A stretch of 64,000 bases of DNA. Source: Mesorhizobium temperatum (lineage in GTDB: Bacteria; Pseudomonadota; Alphaproteobacteria; Rhizobiales; Rhizobiaceae). Location: contig NZ_NPKJ01000058.1 in NCBI RefSeq assembly GCF_002284575.1, positions 31,774 through 95,773 on the forward strand, written 5' to 3'. The notes under the pieces are model-generated. The model worked only from the letters and a program-made list of their open reading frames with translations, did no database searches and was not told the origin of the DNA. Shown piece by piece: positions 53,939 through 61,200 of this stretch. Every line of letters starts with the position of its first letter. The first letter of the stretch is position 1. The translations under genes and the position numbers were made by a program.

Positions 53939-55396
53939 TTACCGCATCATCATGCGCTGCTCGTCGCGCTTCTCTGCATAGGTGCCCTTGTCGTAGGCGA
54001 CCTGCGCCTCGAGCTGCTCCTTGGTGAAGTTCGTGTAGAGATAGCGGTTGCCATCCTTGTCGGTCATGAATTTAAGGTTGTCCATGCCGACCGCCACTTC
54101 CTTCTCGCCAACGCCGAGGAAACCGCCGACGTCGATGATGACGGCGTCGACCTTCTTGTCGCCCGTCAGCACGACGTCACCAATCTCACCGACGTTGACA
54201 TCATTGGCGCCATAGACGGTGGTTCCAACCAAATCCTCGGACCGGATTTCGTTGATCGGCATTTCGGTCAGCGCCGACTTGTCGATCGCCGCGGTCTGCG
54301 TCTGGTCGGGGGCTGCGGCGTCAGGCGTTGCTGCTGGAGCCTCGGCTGTCTTGTCCATTGGAGCCGGAGCAGCGGTGTCAGGCGTTGCCGCCGGGGCCTG
54401 CGCCGTCTTGTCCGCCGGTGCCGGAGCAGCGGGTTCAGGCGTTGCCGCCGGAGCTTCCGCGGTCTTCTCCGCCGGGGCTGGAGTGACAGCAGGGGTGGTG
54501 GTCACCGGCGCCGGCGTCGCCGCGTCAGTCGATGCGGTTGTCGCCGGGGCGGGATCATAGGGCTCGCGGTTGAACTCCGGCAACGCCTCCAGACCCTCCC
54601 TCGTGGTCTCGGCTACCAGCCAGCGATCGCCATCCCTCTCAGCCCACTTGGCCTTGTCGAACTGATAGGCGACATTCTTTTCGCCAATCTCAAGGAAGCC
54701 GCCGACGCCAATGATCAGCGACTCGGCCTTGCCATCCTTGGCCAGGACGATGTCGTTCACGTCACCGATGTTTTGAGCGTCGTCGCCGGTGCCGTTGTAG
54801 ACGGTCTCACCGATGATGTTGGTGGCAAGGTTGCCATCGGCGCGCTTCACGGGTTCGGCCGGAACCGGTTCGACCGGAGCCGCCGGAGCATTCTGTGCGG
54901 TGGTATCGGTCGTGCCAGAAGGGGCTGGAGGAGCCGTGGCCGTGGTGTCGGTGGCCGCAGGAACCGGATCGTAAGGCCTGCGGTCGAAGTCCGGCTGAGC
55001 CATCAACTCATCCTTTGTGGTTTGGGCAATCAGCCAGCGGTCGCCATTCCGTTCGGCCCATTGCAGCTTGCTGTAGTCGAAAGTGACATTCTTGGCGCCG
55101 ACGCCAAGAAAGCCGCCGACACCGATGACGACGGATTTTGCCTGACCGTTTTCATCGAAGACGACATCGCTGACATTGCCGATGTTCTCGGCATCGTCGC
55201 CTGTGCCATTATAGACCGATTCACCGACGATGTTGGTCATCAGGCTGCCCTCGGCGCGCGCAACGGGAGTCGCCGGAGCTGTATCCTGAACTGCCGGGTC
55301 CTGCGTCGGCGCCGGAGTTGTGGTCGACTGCGCATAAGCACCGGTCGCAAGCAAAGCTGCGAGTGCGGTGGTGGTTAAAAGGGTGCGGATCATCAT
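53939..55396 (-). CDS. Exported protein with three PRC-barrel domains
   Basis: 485 residues from ATG 55396 behind GAGGAGAG. Sec signal peptide ends near AYAQST. PRC-barrels at about residues 55-145, 190-275 and 380-470, each with the pattern GExVYNG, IGDV and VIIGVGGFLGVG; domains 1 and 2 are close duplicates. A Pro/Ala-rich linker of three 19-residue repeats (KTAEAPAATPDxAAPAP) separates domains 2 and 3. Probably a periplasmic stress protein. A perfect sigma-EcfG promoter lies 76-100 bp upstream. Confidence 0.88.
   Translation of the reverse strand: MMIRTLLTTTALAALLATGAYAQSTTTPAPTQDPAVQDTAPATPVARAEGSLMTNIVGESVYNGTGDDAENIGNVSDVVFDENGQAKSVVIGVGGFLGVGAKNVTFDYSKLQWAERNGDRWLIAQTTKDELMAQPDFDRRPYDPVPAATDTTATAPPAPSGTTDTTAQNAPAAPVEPVPAEPVKRADGNLATNIIGETVYNGTGDDAQNIGDVNDIVLAKDGKAESLIIGVGGFLEIGEKNVAYQFDKAKWAERDGDRWLVAETTREGLEALPEFNREPYDPAPATTASTDAATPAPVTTTPAVTPAPAEKTAEAPAATPEPAAPAPADKTAQAPAATPDTAAPAPMDKTAEAPAATPDAAAPDQTQTAAIDKSALTEMPINEIRSEDLVGTTVYGANDVNVGEIGDVVLTGDKKVDAVIIDVGGFLGVGEKEVAVGMDNLKFMTDKDGNRYLYTNFTKEQLEAQVAYDKGTYAEKRDEQRMMMR
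54321..54491. repeat. Three 57-bp tandem repeats in PRC-barrel gene linker
   Basis: Units start at 54321, 54378 and 54435, each opening TCAGGCGTTGC, and encode the 19-residue Pro/Ala-rich linker repeats. Frame is preserved if copies are gained or lost. Confidence 0.85.
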
Positions 55397-55471
55397 AATC
55401 TCTCCTCGTGCGTTATTCATTCACGCCACGAGCCGCCGGGTGGGAGATTGGTCGCGGCGTTACATATTCAC

Positions 55472-55496
55472 AACGTCGTGACCGCGCCGTTGTTCC
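55472..55496 (-). promoter_or_regulatory. Sigma-EcfG promoter of PRC-barrel gene
   Basis: On the minus strand GGAAC, 16 bases, CGTT: an exact match to the alphaproteobacterial general stress sigma factor consensus, 76 bp before the start codon. Confidence 0.85.
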
Positions 55497-55591
55497 GACA
55501 CCATGGCGAGCGTCGTGAAAAAACCACCCGAATCGCGCTCAATCATGCGTTCGGCCGGTGAGATTCGCTCCTGTATTTTCGTCAGAGCTGC

Positions 55592-55616
55592 GGAACTTTT
55601 TTTCAGCCGCCCCGTT
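55592..55616 (+). promoter_or_regulatory. Sigma-EcfG promoter of diacylglycerol-kinase-like gene
   Basis: GGAAC, 16 bases (T-rich then CAGCCGCCC), CGTT. It lies 71 bp before ATG 55687 and rules out the in-frame codon at 55558 as the start on this transcript. Confidence 0.85.
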
Positions 55617-55686
55617 CCAGCCTGTGGCTGGGTCTGTCTTGGCCGATGATTATCCAATGGTTGGCAAGAAAAAACGGAGCGGGGGG

Positions 55687-56607
55687 ATGCGATTTGCGGC
55701 GGTGCTGAACCAGGAGGGCGGCACCCTGCGTACGATTGATCTTTCCGCCTTCACGGACCGGATGCGCCAGACGTTGGAGGCAGCAGGTCACTCCATCGAT
55801 ATCGACATCGTTGCCGGCAAGGACATCGTCGCAACGCTGGACCGCTTCGCTTCGAAGCACAGCGTCGACATTGTGCTGGCCGGCGGCGGCGACGGCACCA
55901 TTTCGGCCGCGGCGGCTCGGTTAATGGGCAGGAAGAAGGCACTTGCCATTTTGCCGGCTGGCACGATGAACCTGTTCGCGCGCGGGCTCGGCATCCCACA
56001 GACCCTGGACGCGGCCGTGAAATCGTTTGCCGACGGCGAGGTGATCGCAGTCGATATGGCAACCGCCAACGGCAAGCCATTCGTGCATCAGTTCTCGATC
56101 GGCATGCATGCCAGGATGGTTCAGCTTCGCCAGACTATGGAGTTTGGCTCGCGGTTGGGAAAGATGCGGGCTTCAGTGAAGGCTGCCTGGGCAGCGATCA
56201 ACAACCCGTCGGCAATGGAGGTGACGCTGACCATCGGCGAAACCGAGATCGTGACGCGCACCACCGGCATCGGCATCACCAACAATCTGTTCGGTGAGGG
56301 TCACCTGCCCTATGCCGACAATCCCGCCGGCGGCGTGCTCGGCATCTATGTCACGGTGGCGCGGCGGCGTGGCGAACTGGTCAAGGTCCTCTTCGACATG
56401 GCGCGCGGCAAATGGCGCGACAGTGAACATGTGGAAATCCACCAAGCTGACCGGGCCGTTTTGAAAGTCCACTCGGCTGCGAAGAAATTCCGCGCCGTCA
56501 TGGACGGCGAACTGGTCAGGCTTGACCGCGAAACGACGATCGAAATTCATCCTGGCGCGCTGTACGTTCTCGTCCCGGCGCGCGCCGTCCAAGCGAAGGC
56601 AGCGTGA
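55687..56607 (+). CDS. Diacylglycerol kinase / sphingosine kinase-like lipid kinase
   Basis: 306 residues from ATG 55687, chosen because GGAG lies 7 bases upstream and because the sigma-EcfG promoter is at 55592-55616. Catalytic-domain motif VLAGGGDGTISAAAA and AILPAGTMNLFARGLGIP (nucleotide and substrate loops) are intact. The C-terminal beta-sandwich ends with RAVMDGELVRLD. It phosphorylates a membrane lipid, making it a plausible envelope-remodelling member of the stress regulon. Confidence 0.88.
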   Translation: MRFAAVLNQEGGTLRTIDLSAFTDRMRQTLEAAGHSIDIDIVAGKDIVATLDRFASKHSVDIVLAGGGDGTISAAAARLMGRKKALAILPAGTMNLFARGLGIPQTLDAAVKSFADGEVIAVDMATANGKPFVHQFSIGMHARMVQLRQTMEFGSRLGKMRASVKAAWAAINNPSAMEVTLTIGETEIVTRTTGIGITNNLFGEGHLPYADNPAGGVLGIYVTVARRRGELVKVLFDMARGKWRDSEHVEIHQADRAVLKVHSAAKKFRAVMDGELVRLDRETTIEIHPGALYVLVPARAVQAKAA

Positions 56608-56636
56608 TGCAGCTCGGCACAGTCGATCGGATAGCT

Positions 56637-56837
56637 TCAGCCTTTGGGAATCTCGCCCTGTTCGTCCCTGGGAAGCTCGCCCTGTTCGGTTGTCGACGTC
56701 TTGTCTATCATGTTGCCGTAAATCTCCGCGATGCCCCAGGCGATAAACGCCAACAGCAGCGCGGCGATCAAGATACGGAAAGTATGCCACCCCCAGCGTC
56801 CCTGGCGGGCTTTGTCTTCAGGAACGATCCTGGGCAT
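56637..56837 (-). CDS. Small single-helix membrane protein
   Basis: 66 residues: basic N-terminus (MPRIVPEDKARQGRWGWH), one membrane helix (RILIAALLLAFIAWGIAEIYG) and an acidic tail (TEQGELPRDEQGEIPKG) that itself contains a short repeat of GELPRDEQ/GEIPKG. It has its own sigma-EcfG promoter at 56931-56955. I do not recognise a named family. Confidence 0.75.
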   Translation of the reverse strand: MPRIVPEDKARQGRWGWHTFRILIAALLLAFIAWGIAEIYGNMIDKTSTTEQGELPRDEQGEIPKG

Positions 56838-56851
56838 GATCGGCCTCCATT

Positions 56852-56905
56852 TCGTTTGGCGCCGGCACGTCGTTTAGCGCCGGCAAGTCGTTTGGCGCCG
56901 GCGGG
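56852..56905. repeat. Three 18-bp tandem repeats in 5' leader
   Basis: Units 56852-56869, 56870-56887 and 56888-56905 share TCGTTTGGCGCCGGC with few changes. Each contains GGCGCC, and the array lies in the untranslated leader of the 56637-56837 gene. Confidence 0.8.
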
Positions 56906-56930
56906 CGCGGCTGGCAAAACGTGGTTGAGT

Positions 56931-56955
56931 AACGGTTCCTCAAGGCGAAGGTTCC
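56931..56955 (-). promoter_or_regulatory. Sigma-EcfG promoter of small membrane protein gene
   Basis: On the minus strand GGAAC (56955-56951), 16 bases, CGTT (56934-56931), exact consensus. The transcript leader would include the 18-bp repeats. Confidence 0.8.
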
Positions 56956-57001
56956 GGTTTCAGAGCCAGGCAACTGGCCTGGCGCGAATGGCTGCAACCC
57001 G

Positions 57002-58552
57002 ATGCATTTGGGGGGCCTTGTGGATAGCAGGGTAGAGAAAAAGCCGAATCTGCCGGTCGATGTCCTTAGCGTGATAAGGGCTCAGGATCGGCTTGCGGTA
57101 CTGCACGGTCTCGATGCAATCGACACGGCGGCCGATCCTGACTTCGACCATATCAGCGGTCTTGCCGCCGCGGTGATGCAAACGCCCATCGCGCTGGTGA
57201 CGCTCGTCGATGTCGAGCGGCAATGGTTCAAGTCCTGTGTCGGCCTGGATGAGACCGAGGCCGCGACCGATACATCTTTCTGCGCCCATGCCATTGCCGC
57301 CGGCGACGAGCCGATGGTGGTGACCGATGCGACCACGGATCCACGTTTCGACGCCAGCCCGCTGGTCACTGGCCAGCACCATGTCCGTTTCTATGCGGGG
57401 GTGGCGATTGTGGTGGCCGGCGCCCGGATCGGCACGCTCTGCGTGCTCGACCGGAAGCCGCGCGCGTCCCCGTCTGCCGCCCAGCTCGAACAATTGATGG
57501 CGCTCGCCGGCCTCGCCGCCAGCTTGTTCGCATTGAAGGACGCCACTCGCAACGGCGCCAGCATCGCTGCAGCGCTGGCGCGCGAGGAAAAGCGGCGCGG
57601 CATCGCGCTCGATGCCGCCTCGCTCGCAAGCTGGGCATGGGATATCCACACCGATGTGATCGAATGCGATGTCCGGTTGTCCGAGCTGTTCGGCCTGCCG
57701 CGCTCGAACCGGCTGAGGGCGCGCGATATCCTTGCCGCCATCGACCCGCGTGATGTCTACCAGACCGAGACGCGCTTTCGTGACGCGCTGACCGGCGGCG
57801 ACGATTATTTTGGCGAATACCGCGTCAAGGGCTTCACTCCGCCGCGCTGGCTCGCTACGCGCGGCCGTGTCATCGAGCGCGACGGCGACGGCAAGCCGAC
57901 GCTGATCTTCGGCGTCAATTACGACATCACCGATCGCAAGCTCGGCGACGAGCGGCAACGTCTCCTGCTGCGCGAGCTGAACCATCGCGTCAAGAACACG
58001 CTGGCGACCGTGCAGGCGCTGGCGACGCAGACCGTTCGCCATGCCCGCCAGCCGAGCGATTTCCTCGAAGCCTTCAGCGCCAGGCTTCAGGCGCTGGGCG
58101 CCGCCCACAGCCTGCTGTCCGACCGCGAGTGGCGCGGTATCGGCATTCGCGAACTCGTCCAGATCGAGGTCAAGCCGTTCGACACCGCCGAACGGCCGCG
58201 CATGACGATCTCGGGCGCCGACCTGCTGCTTTCGCCCGACCAGGCAGTCGGGCTTGGCCTGATCCTGCATGAACTGGCCAGCAATGCGCTGCAATACGGA
58301 TCGCTATCGACGGCTTCGGGAAAGGTCGATCTCGACTGGCAGGCACAGGGCCGGAAAGGCGCACGGCGCCTGGTGCTGACCTGGCGCGAAAGCGGCGGGC
58401 CTGAAGTTGCCTCGCCCGAACGCCACGGCTTCGGCTCGATCCTGATCCGCCGCAGCCTGGCCAAGGTCATCTCCAGCGAAGTGACCCACGAATTCCGGCC
58501 GGAAGGCGTGTTCGCCGAAATATCGATGCCGCTGGAGGATCTGCCGAAGTGA
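57002..58552 (+). CDS. HWE-family sensor histidine kinase, GAF-PAS
   Basis: 516 residues (GTG 57020 is an alternative start). GAF about 25-170 with DTSFCAHAIAAGDEPMVV, PAS about 185-305, then HWE kinase motifs: phospho-His in LRELNHRVKNTLATVQAL, HELASNALQYGSLS and the W-E signature LTWRESGGPE. No membrane segments. HWE and HisKA_2 kinases near phyR commonly feed the PhyR/NepR/EcfG cascade, so this is a candidate stress sensor. Confidence 0.9.
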   Translation: MHLGGLVDSRVEKKPNLPVDVLSVIRAQDRLAVLHGLDAIDTAADPDFDHISGLAAAVMQTPIALVTLVDVERQWFKSCVGLDETEAATDTSFCAHAIAAGDEPMVVTDATTDPRFDASPLVTGQHHVRFYAGVAIVVAGARIGTLCVLDRKPRASPSAAQLEQLMALAGLAASLFALKDATRNGASIAAALAREEKRRGIALDAASLASWAWDIHTDVIECDVRLSELFGLPRSNRLRARDILAAIDPRDVYQTETRFRDALTGGDDYFGEYRVKGFTPPRWLATRGRVIERDGDGKPTLIFGVNYDITDRKLGDERQRLLLRELNHRVKNTLATVQALATQTVRHARQPSDFLEAFSARLQALGAAHSLLSDREWRGIGIRELVQIEVKPFDTAERPRMTISGADLLLSPDQAVGLGLILHELASNALQYGSLSTASGKVDLDWQAQGRKGARRLVLTWRESGGPEVASPERHGFGSILIRRSLAKVISSEVTHEFRPEGVFAEISMPLEDLPK

Positions 58553-58561
58553 CGGCTCGAC

Positions 58562-58640
58562 CATGATCCCGAACCGAAGGTCCGCGTCAGCGAAAAGTGG
58601 AGCCCGGTTTTCGGATAAGATGTGGTCAAACAACAAGAAG
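58562..58640. repeat. Palindromic intergenic repeat, copy 4
   Basis: Starts catgatccc, continues gaaccgaaggtc-gcgtca-cgaaaagtgga (shared with 6103-6134) and agcccggttttcgg (shared with 4288 copy), ending ggtcaaacaa. It thus links the otherwise different copies 1 and 2 into one family. Confidence 0.65.
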
Positions 58641-58652
58641 AATCGCTTCGAA

Positions 58653-59117
58653 CTATTTCGCTTCGCCGGCATCCGGATCGTCGGCATCGGGCTTCACGTT
58701 CTCGCGGTAGATGGCGTAGGCGGCGAGTGCAATCGCCGGGCCGAGTAGGGTGCCCAGGCCGCCTTTCCCCTTGAGTAGCGCCGGCAGCACGGCGAGCGCG
58801 GCCGTGATGCCGACCGCCTTCATATCGGCTTGGCGCCTCCGCGCCCGGCGTCGGGCGCGCGCGCCGGCCGACAGCTGATGGAAGAGCAGGAGAAGCCCTG
58901 CGATCACCAGGAGGCCGACCCCGAAACCAAGGCAGGCTGCCATCGGCCCATAGAGACCCGCCACCCAGATATAGGCCGCTCCGACGAGGAAACCGACGCC
59001 GCACAGTGCGGCAAGTGCTGCGAGCGCATAGACGATTGCAGCCGTGCGCGCGCGGCGCATGGCTGCAAGGGCTTCACCCGAGGCGAGGCCCGAGATCAAC
59101 GATGCCAGCATTCCCAT
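58653..59117 (-). CDS. Small membrane protein, phage-holin/DUF1469-like
   Basis: 154 residues with two or three hydrophobic helices (TAAIVYALAALAALCGVGFLVGA and MAACLGFGVGLLVIAGLLLLF) followed by an Arg-rich stretch (ARARRRARRRQ) and another weak helix. Its gene follows a DUF883-type gene by 12 bp, the usual pairing of these envelope stress proteins, and is probably read from the same sigma-EcfG promoter. Confidence 0.65.
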   Translation of the reverse strand: MGMLASLISGLASGEALAAMRRARTAAIVYALAALAALCGVGFLVGAAYIWVAGLYGPMAACLGFGVGLLVIAGLLLLFHQLSAGARARRRARRRQADMKAVGITAALAVLPALLKGKGGLGTLLGPAIALAAYAIYRENVKPDADDPDAGEAK

Positions 59118-59129
59118 CTGGGCTGAGGC

Positions 59130-59456
59130 TTAGCGGCGCGCGAGAAGCGCGAACAGAAAGCCGACGCCTGCCGCGATCGCCAGCGACGTCACCGGCTTTT
59201 CGCGCACGCTCGCCACCACTTGCGCTTCGAGGTCCTTGGCGTTGCTGCGCAGGGTATCGAAGGCTGCTTCGCCCTGGGCGCGCAATTGCTCGACACCTTC
59301 GGTCGCGGCGCGGCGGGCCGTCCCGTAACCATGTTCACCGGTCTTGGCCAATTGCTTGGTGAGTTTTTCGATATCGGCTTTTAATTGCCTGATGTCGGCC
59401 TCCAGATCCGAATCCCCCCGGCTTGCGTTCGCGGCCTTTCCTGCGGCAGTCGCCAT
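59130..59456 (-). CDS. DUF883 (YqjD/ElaB-like) membrane-anchored protein
   Basis: 108 residues: a long amphipathic coiled-coil region (SDLEADIRQLKADIEKLTKQL) and a C-terminal membrane helix with the typical ending REKPVTSLAIAAGVGF and Arg-Arg. YqjD of Escherichia coli is a stress-induced inner-membrane protein that binds ribosomes. A perfect sigma-EcfG promoter lies just upstream. Confidence 0.85.
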   Translation of the reverse strand: MATAAGKAANASRGDSDLEADIRQLKADIEKLTKQLAKTGEHGYGTARRAATEGVEQLRAQGEAAFDTLRSNAKDLEAQVVASVREKPVTSLAIAAGVGFLFALLARR

Positions 59457-59483
59457 TGCTTAACTCCTTGCTTCTTGGCTCCA

Positions 59484-59508
59484 AACGCTCGATACACGCC
59501 AAGGTTCC
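59484..59508 (-). promoter_or_regulatory. Sigma-EcfG promoter of DUF883 gene
   Basis: On the minus strand GGAAC, 16 bases, CGTT, exact consensus, 27 bp before the start codon. The TTAAG...AAGGAG leader contains the ribosome site. Confidence 0.85.
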
Positions 59509-59675
59509 GAAATCGGAACGAGGTCCATGAAAGGGTGTTTCGGCGTATGAGTCCAGCTCGACTCGAGCATCCCGGGATCGGCGTCAGATCAGCGGCCGGC
59601 GATCCTCGCTCAACCTCTCCCAGCGAGGTGAGCTTTCGTCAAGGATCGAGGTTCCGTCGTCTGCGACCGGCATGC

Positions 59676-59725
59676 CTTTAGATGACAGGATGCCAAATAA
59701 CTTTAGATGACAGGAAGCCAAATAG
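59676..59725. repeat. 25-bp tandem duplication
   Basis: 59676-59700 and 59701-59725 both read CTTTAGATGACAGGAtGCCAAATA with 23 of 25 positions identical. It lies 65 bp before the receiver gene. Confidence 0.85.
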
Positions 59726-59789
59726 AGACCATGACTCCTCTGTTCCCTGCGCTTCCCCTTTTCCCCGCGCTCCACGGAGACATTGCCAC

Positions 59790-60170
59790 GTGCCACCCTT
59801 GCTTGACGGATTGCGGATTCTTGTCCTGGAGGATGAATTCCTGATCGCCATGGATGTCGAGCAGCTTTGCCGCGACTATGGTGCCGGCGACGTGATCGTC
59901 GCCCGCGATCTGGGTGAGATCGATCGGAAGAGCGTTGCCTCTCAATTCGACGCAGCCATCGTCGATCTCATGCTGGGCGGCGCTTCGACACTCGATTTCG
60001 CTTCGCGGCTGCGCGAATCGGGCGTGCCTTTCGTCTTCGCCTCGGGCTATTCCGACATGGACGAAATCAAGGTGTCCTTTCCGGATGTCAGATTGGTCAC
60101 CAAGCCTTATTCGGGAGACGATCTCGTGCAGGCAGTGGCGGCGGCGTGCGGGCGCGGCCCTCTTGTCTGA
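59790..60170 (+). CDS. Single-domain response regulator (receiver only)
   Basis: 126 residues from GTG 59790 behind CGGAGA. Complete receiver: LVLEDEFLIAMDVEQLC (acidic pair), phospho-Asp in AAIVDLMLGG, FASGYS and the conserved Lys in VTKPYSGDDL. There is no output domain. In alphaproteobacteria such receivers next to ecfG-nepR-phyR can act as phosphate sinks or relay proteins for HWE kinases; that role is inferred. Confidence 0.85.
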   Translation: MPPLLDGLRILVLEDEFLIAMDVEQLCRDYGAGDVIVARDLGEIDRKSVASQFDAAIVDLMLGGASTLDFASRLRESGVPFVFASGYSDMDEIKVSFPDVRLVTKPYSGDDLVQAVAAACGRGPLV

Positions 60171-60208
60171 TGTCCGGAAAACCGGCCCGTATTACCGGGG
60201 GTCAGTAT

Positions 60209-60760
60209 TCAGGCGGCGTTCGACCCCGTCACCTGAGCCGATATCGCATCCGGGCCAAACTCGTCATCGCCGGAAATCTTTAAGATTTCCTGCAGCCGCG
60301 TGCGGGCGCGGCTGACGCGGCTCTTGATCGTTCCGACAGCACAGCCGCAGATCTCAGCAGCTTCCTCGTAGGAAAAACCCGAAGCGCCGATGAGAATGAT
60401 GGCTTCGCGCTGGTCCTCAGGCAATTGCTCGAGCGCGCTACGAAAGTCCTTGAGGTCGAGCTGACCGTGCTGGGCCGGATGAACGGCTAGCCTGGCTGTC
60501 ATGATGCCGTCGCTGTCCTGTACCTCGCGGCCGCGCTTGCGCATCTGCGAATAGAATTCGTTGCGCAGGATGGTGAACAGCCATGCCTTGAGATTGGTGC
60601 CCGGCTCGAAGCTTTCATGCTTATCCCAGGCCTTCACCAGCGTTTCCTGCACCAGATCGTCGGCCTTGTCGGCGTTTTGCGTCAGCGACACGGCAAAGGC
60701 CCGCAGGCTCGGAATCGAGCCGAGCAGATCGGTCTTGAAGCTCTGCGAGACGGCCGCCAT
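60209..60760 (-). CDS. ecfG: ECF sigma factor EcfG (general stress sigma factor)
   Basis: 183 residues. Region 2: AFAVSLTQNADKADDLVQETLVKAW; region 4: LPEDQREAIILIGASGFSYEEAAEI and CAVGTIKSRVSRARTRL. It directs RNA polymerase to GGAAC-N16-CGTT promoters, eight of which I find in this island. The gene follows nepR by 3 bp, so sigma and anti-sigma are co-expressed from an autoregulated promoter. Confidence 0.93.
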   Translation of the reverse strand: MAAVSQSFKTDLLGSIPSLRAFAVSLTQNADKADDLVQETLVKAWDKHESFEPGTNLKAWLFTILRNEFYSQMRKRGREVQDSDGIMTARLAVHPAQHGQLDLKDFRSALEQLPEDQREAIILIGASGFSYEEAAEICGCAVGTIKSRVSRARTRLQEILKISGDDEFGPDAISAQVTGSNAA

Positions 60761-60763
60761 GCC

Positions 60764-60964
60764 TCAATCCTTTTTCCGTGCAGGTGCAGGTTGGGCCTGT
60801 TCCAACTGTCTGAGCAATTGGGCGAAACGATCCGGCACATTGTCGGAGACCAACTCGTCGTAATATTGTTTGAGTTTGCGGCCGATTTCCGAGTTTGGCC
60901 CGAGCGGGTCGCCGGAAGCTGCCCGGCGCCTGTTTGCAGCGCCAGCCGTGGTATCTTTCGTCAT
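60764..60964 (-). CDS. nepR: NepR anti-sigma factor
   Basis: 66 residues. The two-helix NepR core reads IGRKLKQYYDELVSDNVPDRFAQLLRQLE, with basic, flexible ends. It binds EcfG in unstressed cells and is titrated by phosphorylated PhyR. First gene of the nepR-ecfG operon, divergent from phyR. Confidence 0.93.
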   Translation of the reverse strand: MTKDTTAGAANRRRAASGDPLGPNSEIGRKLKQYYDELVSDNVPDRFAQLLRQLEQAQPAPARKKD

Positions 60965-61060
60965 GTCTTCATTTCGCCCTTGTTCCCAGTACCCTGCCGC
61001 CCTTCAATACAAGACGCAACGCAAGCAGCACCCTCGTCTGGTTACCCCATCCCGACCTCA

Positions 61061-61085
61061 AACGCCGTCCCATTATATTAGTTCC
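61061..61085 (-). promoter_or_regulatory. Sigma-EcfG promoter of nepR-ecfG
   Basis: On the minus strand GGAAC (61085-61081), 16 bases, CGTT (61064-61061), exact consensus. It implies positive autoregulation of the sigma factor operon. Confidence 0.9.
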
Positions 61086-61094
61086 ACAACCATC

Positions 61095-61119
61095 GGAACT
61101 TTTTCGGAAATCCGGCGTT
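61095..61119 (+). promoter_or_regulatory. Sigma-EcfG promoter of phyR
   Basis: GGAAC, 16 bases, CGTT, exact consensus, 82 bp before the phyR ATG. Only 9 bases separate its -35 from that of the divergent nepR promoter. Confidence 0.9.
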
Positions 61120-61200
61120 TGTGTTTTCAGGGCTATTTTCGGGGCTTGTAATCAGCTTGGTCTGCAATCTACGCAATTACGTCAGAGGGAGACGTCCATT

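Larger units (their letters stand above)
59457..59789. other. Intergenic region with stress promoter and tandem duplication
   Basis: Holds the minus-strand sigma-EcfG promoter at 59484-59508, a plus-strand near-match (GGAAC, 16 bases, TGTT at 59515-59539) that could serve the receiver gene, and the 25-bp tandem duplication at 59676-59725. No gene seen. Confidence 0.6.
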
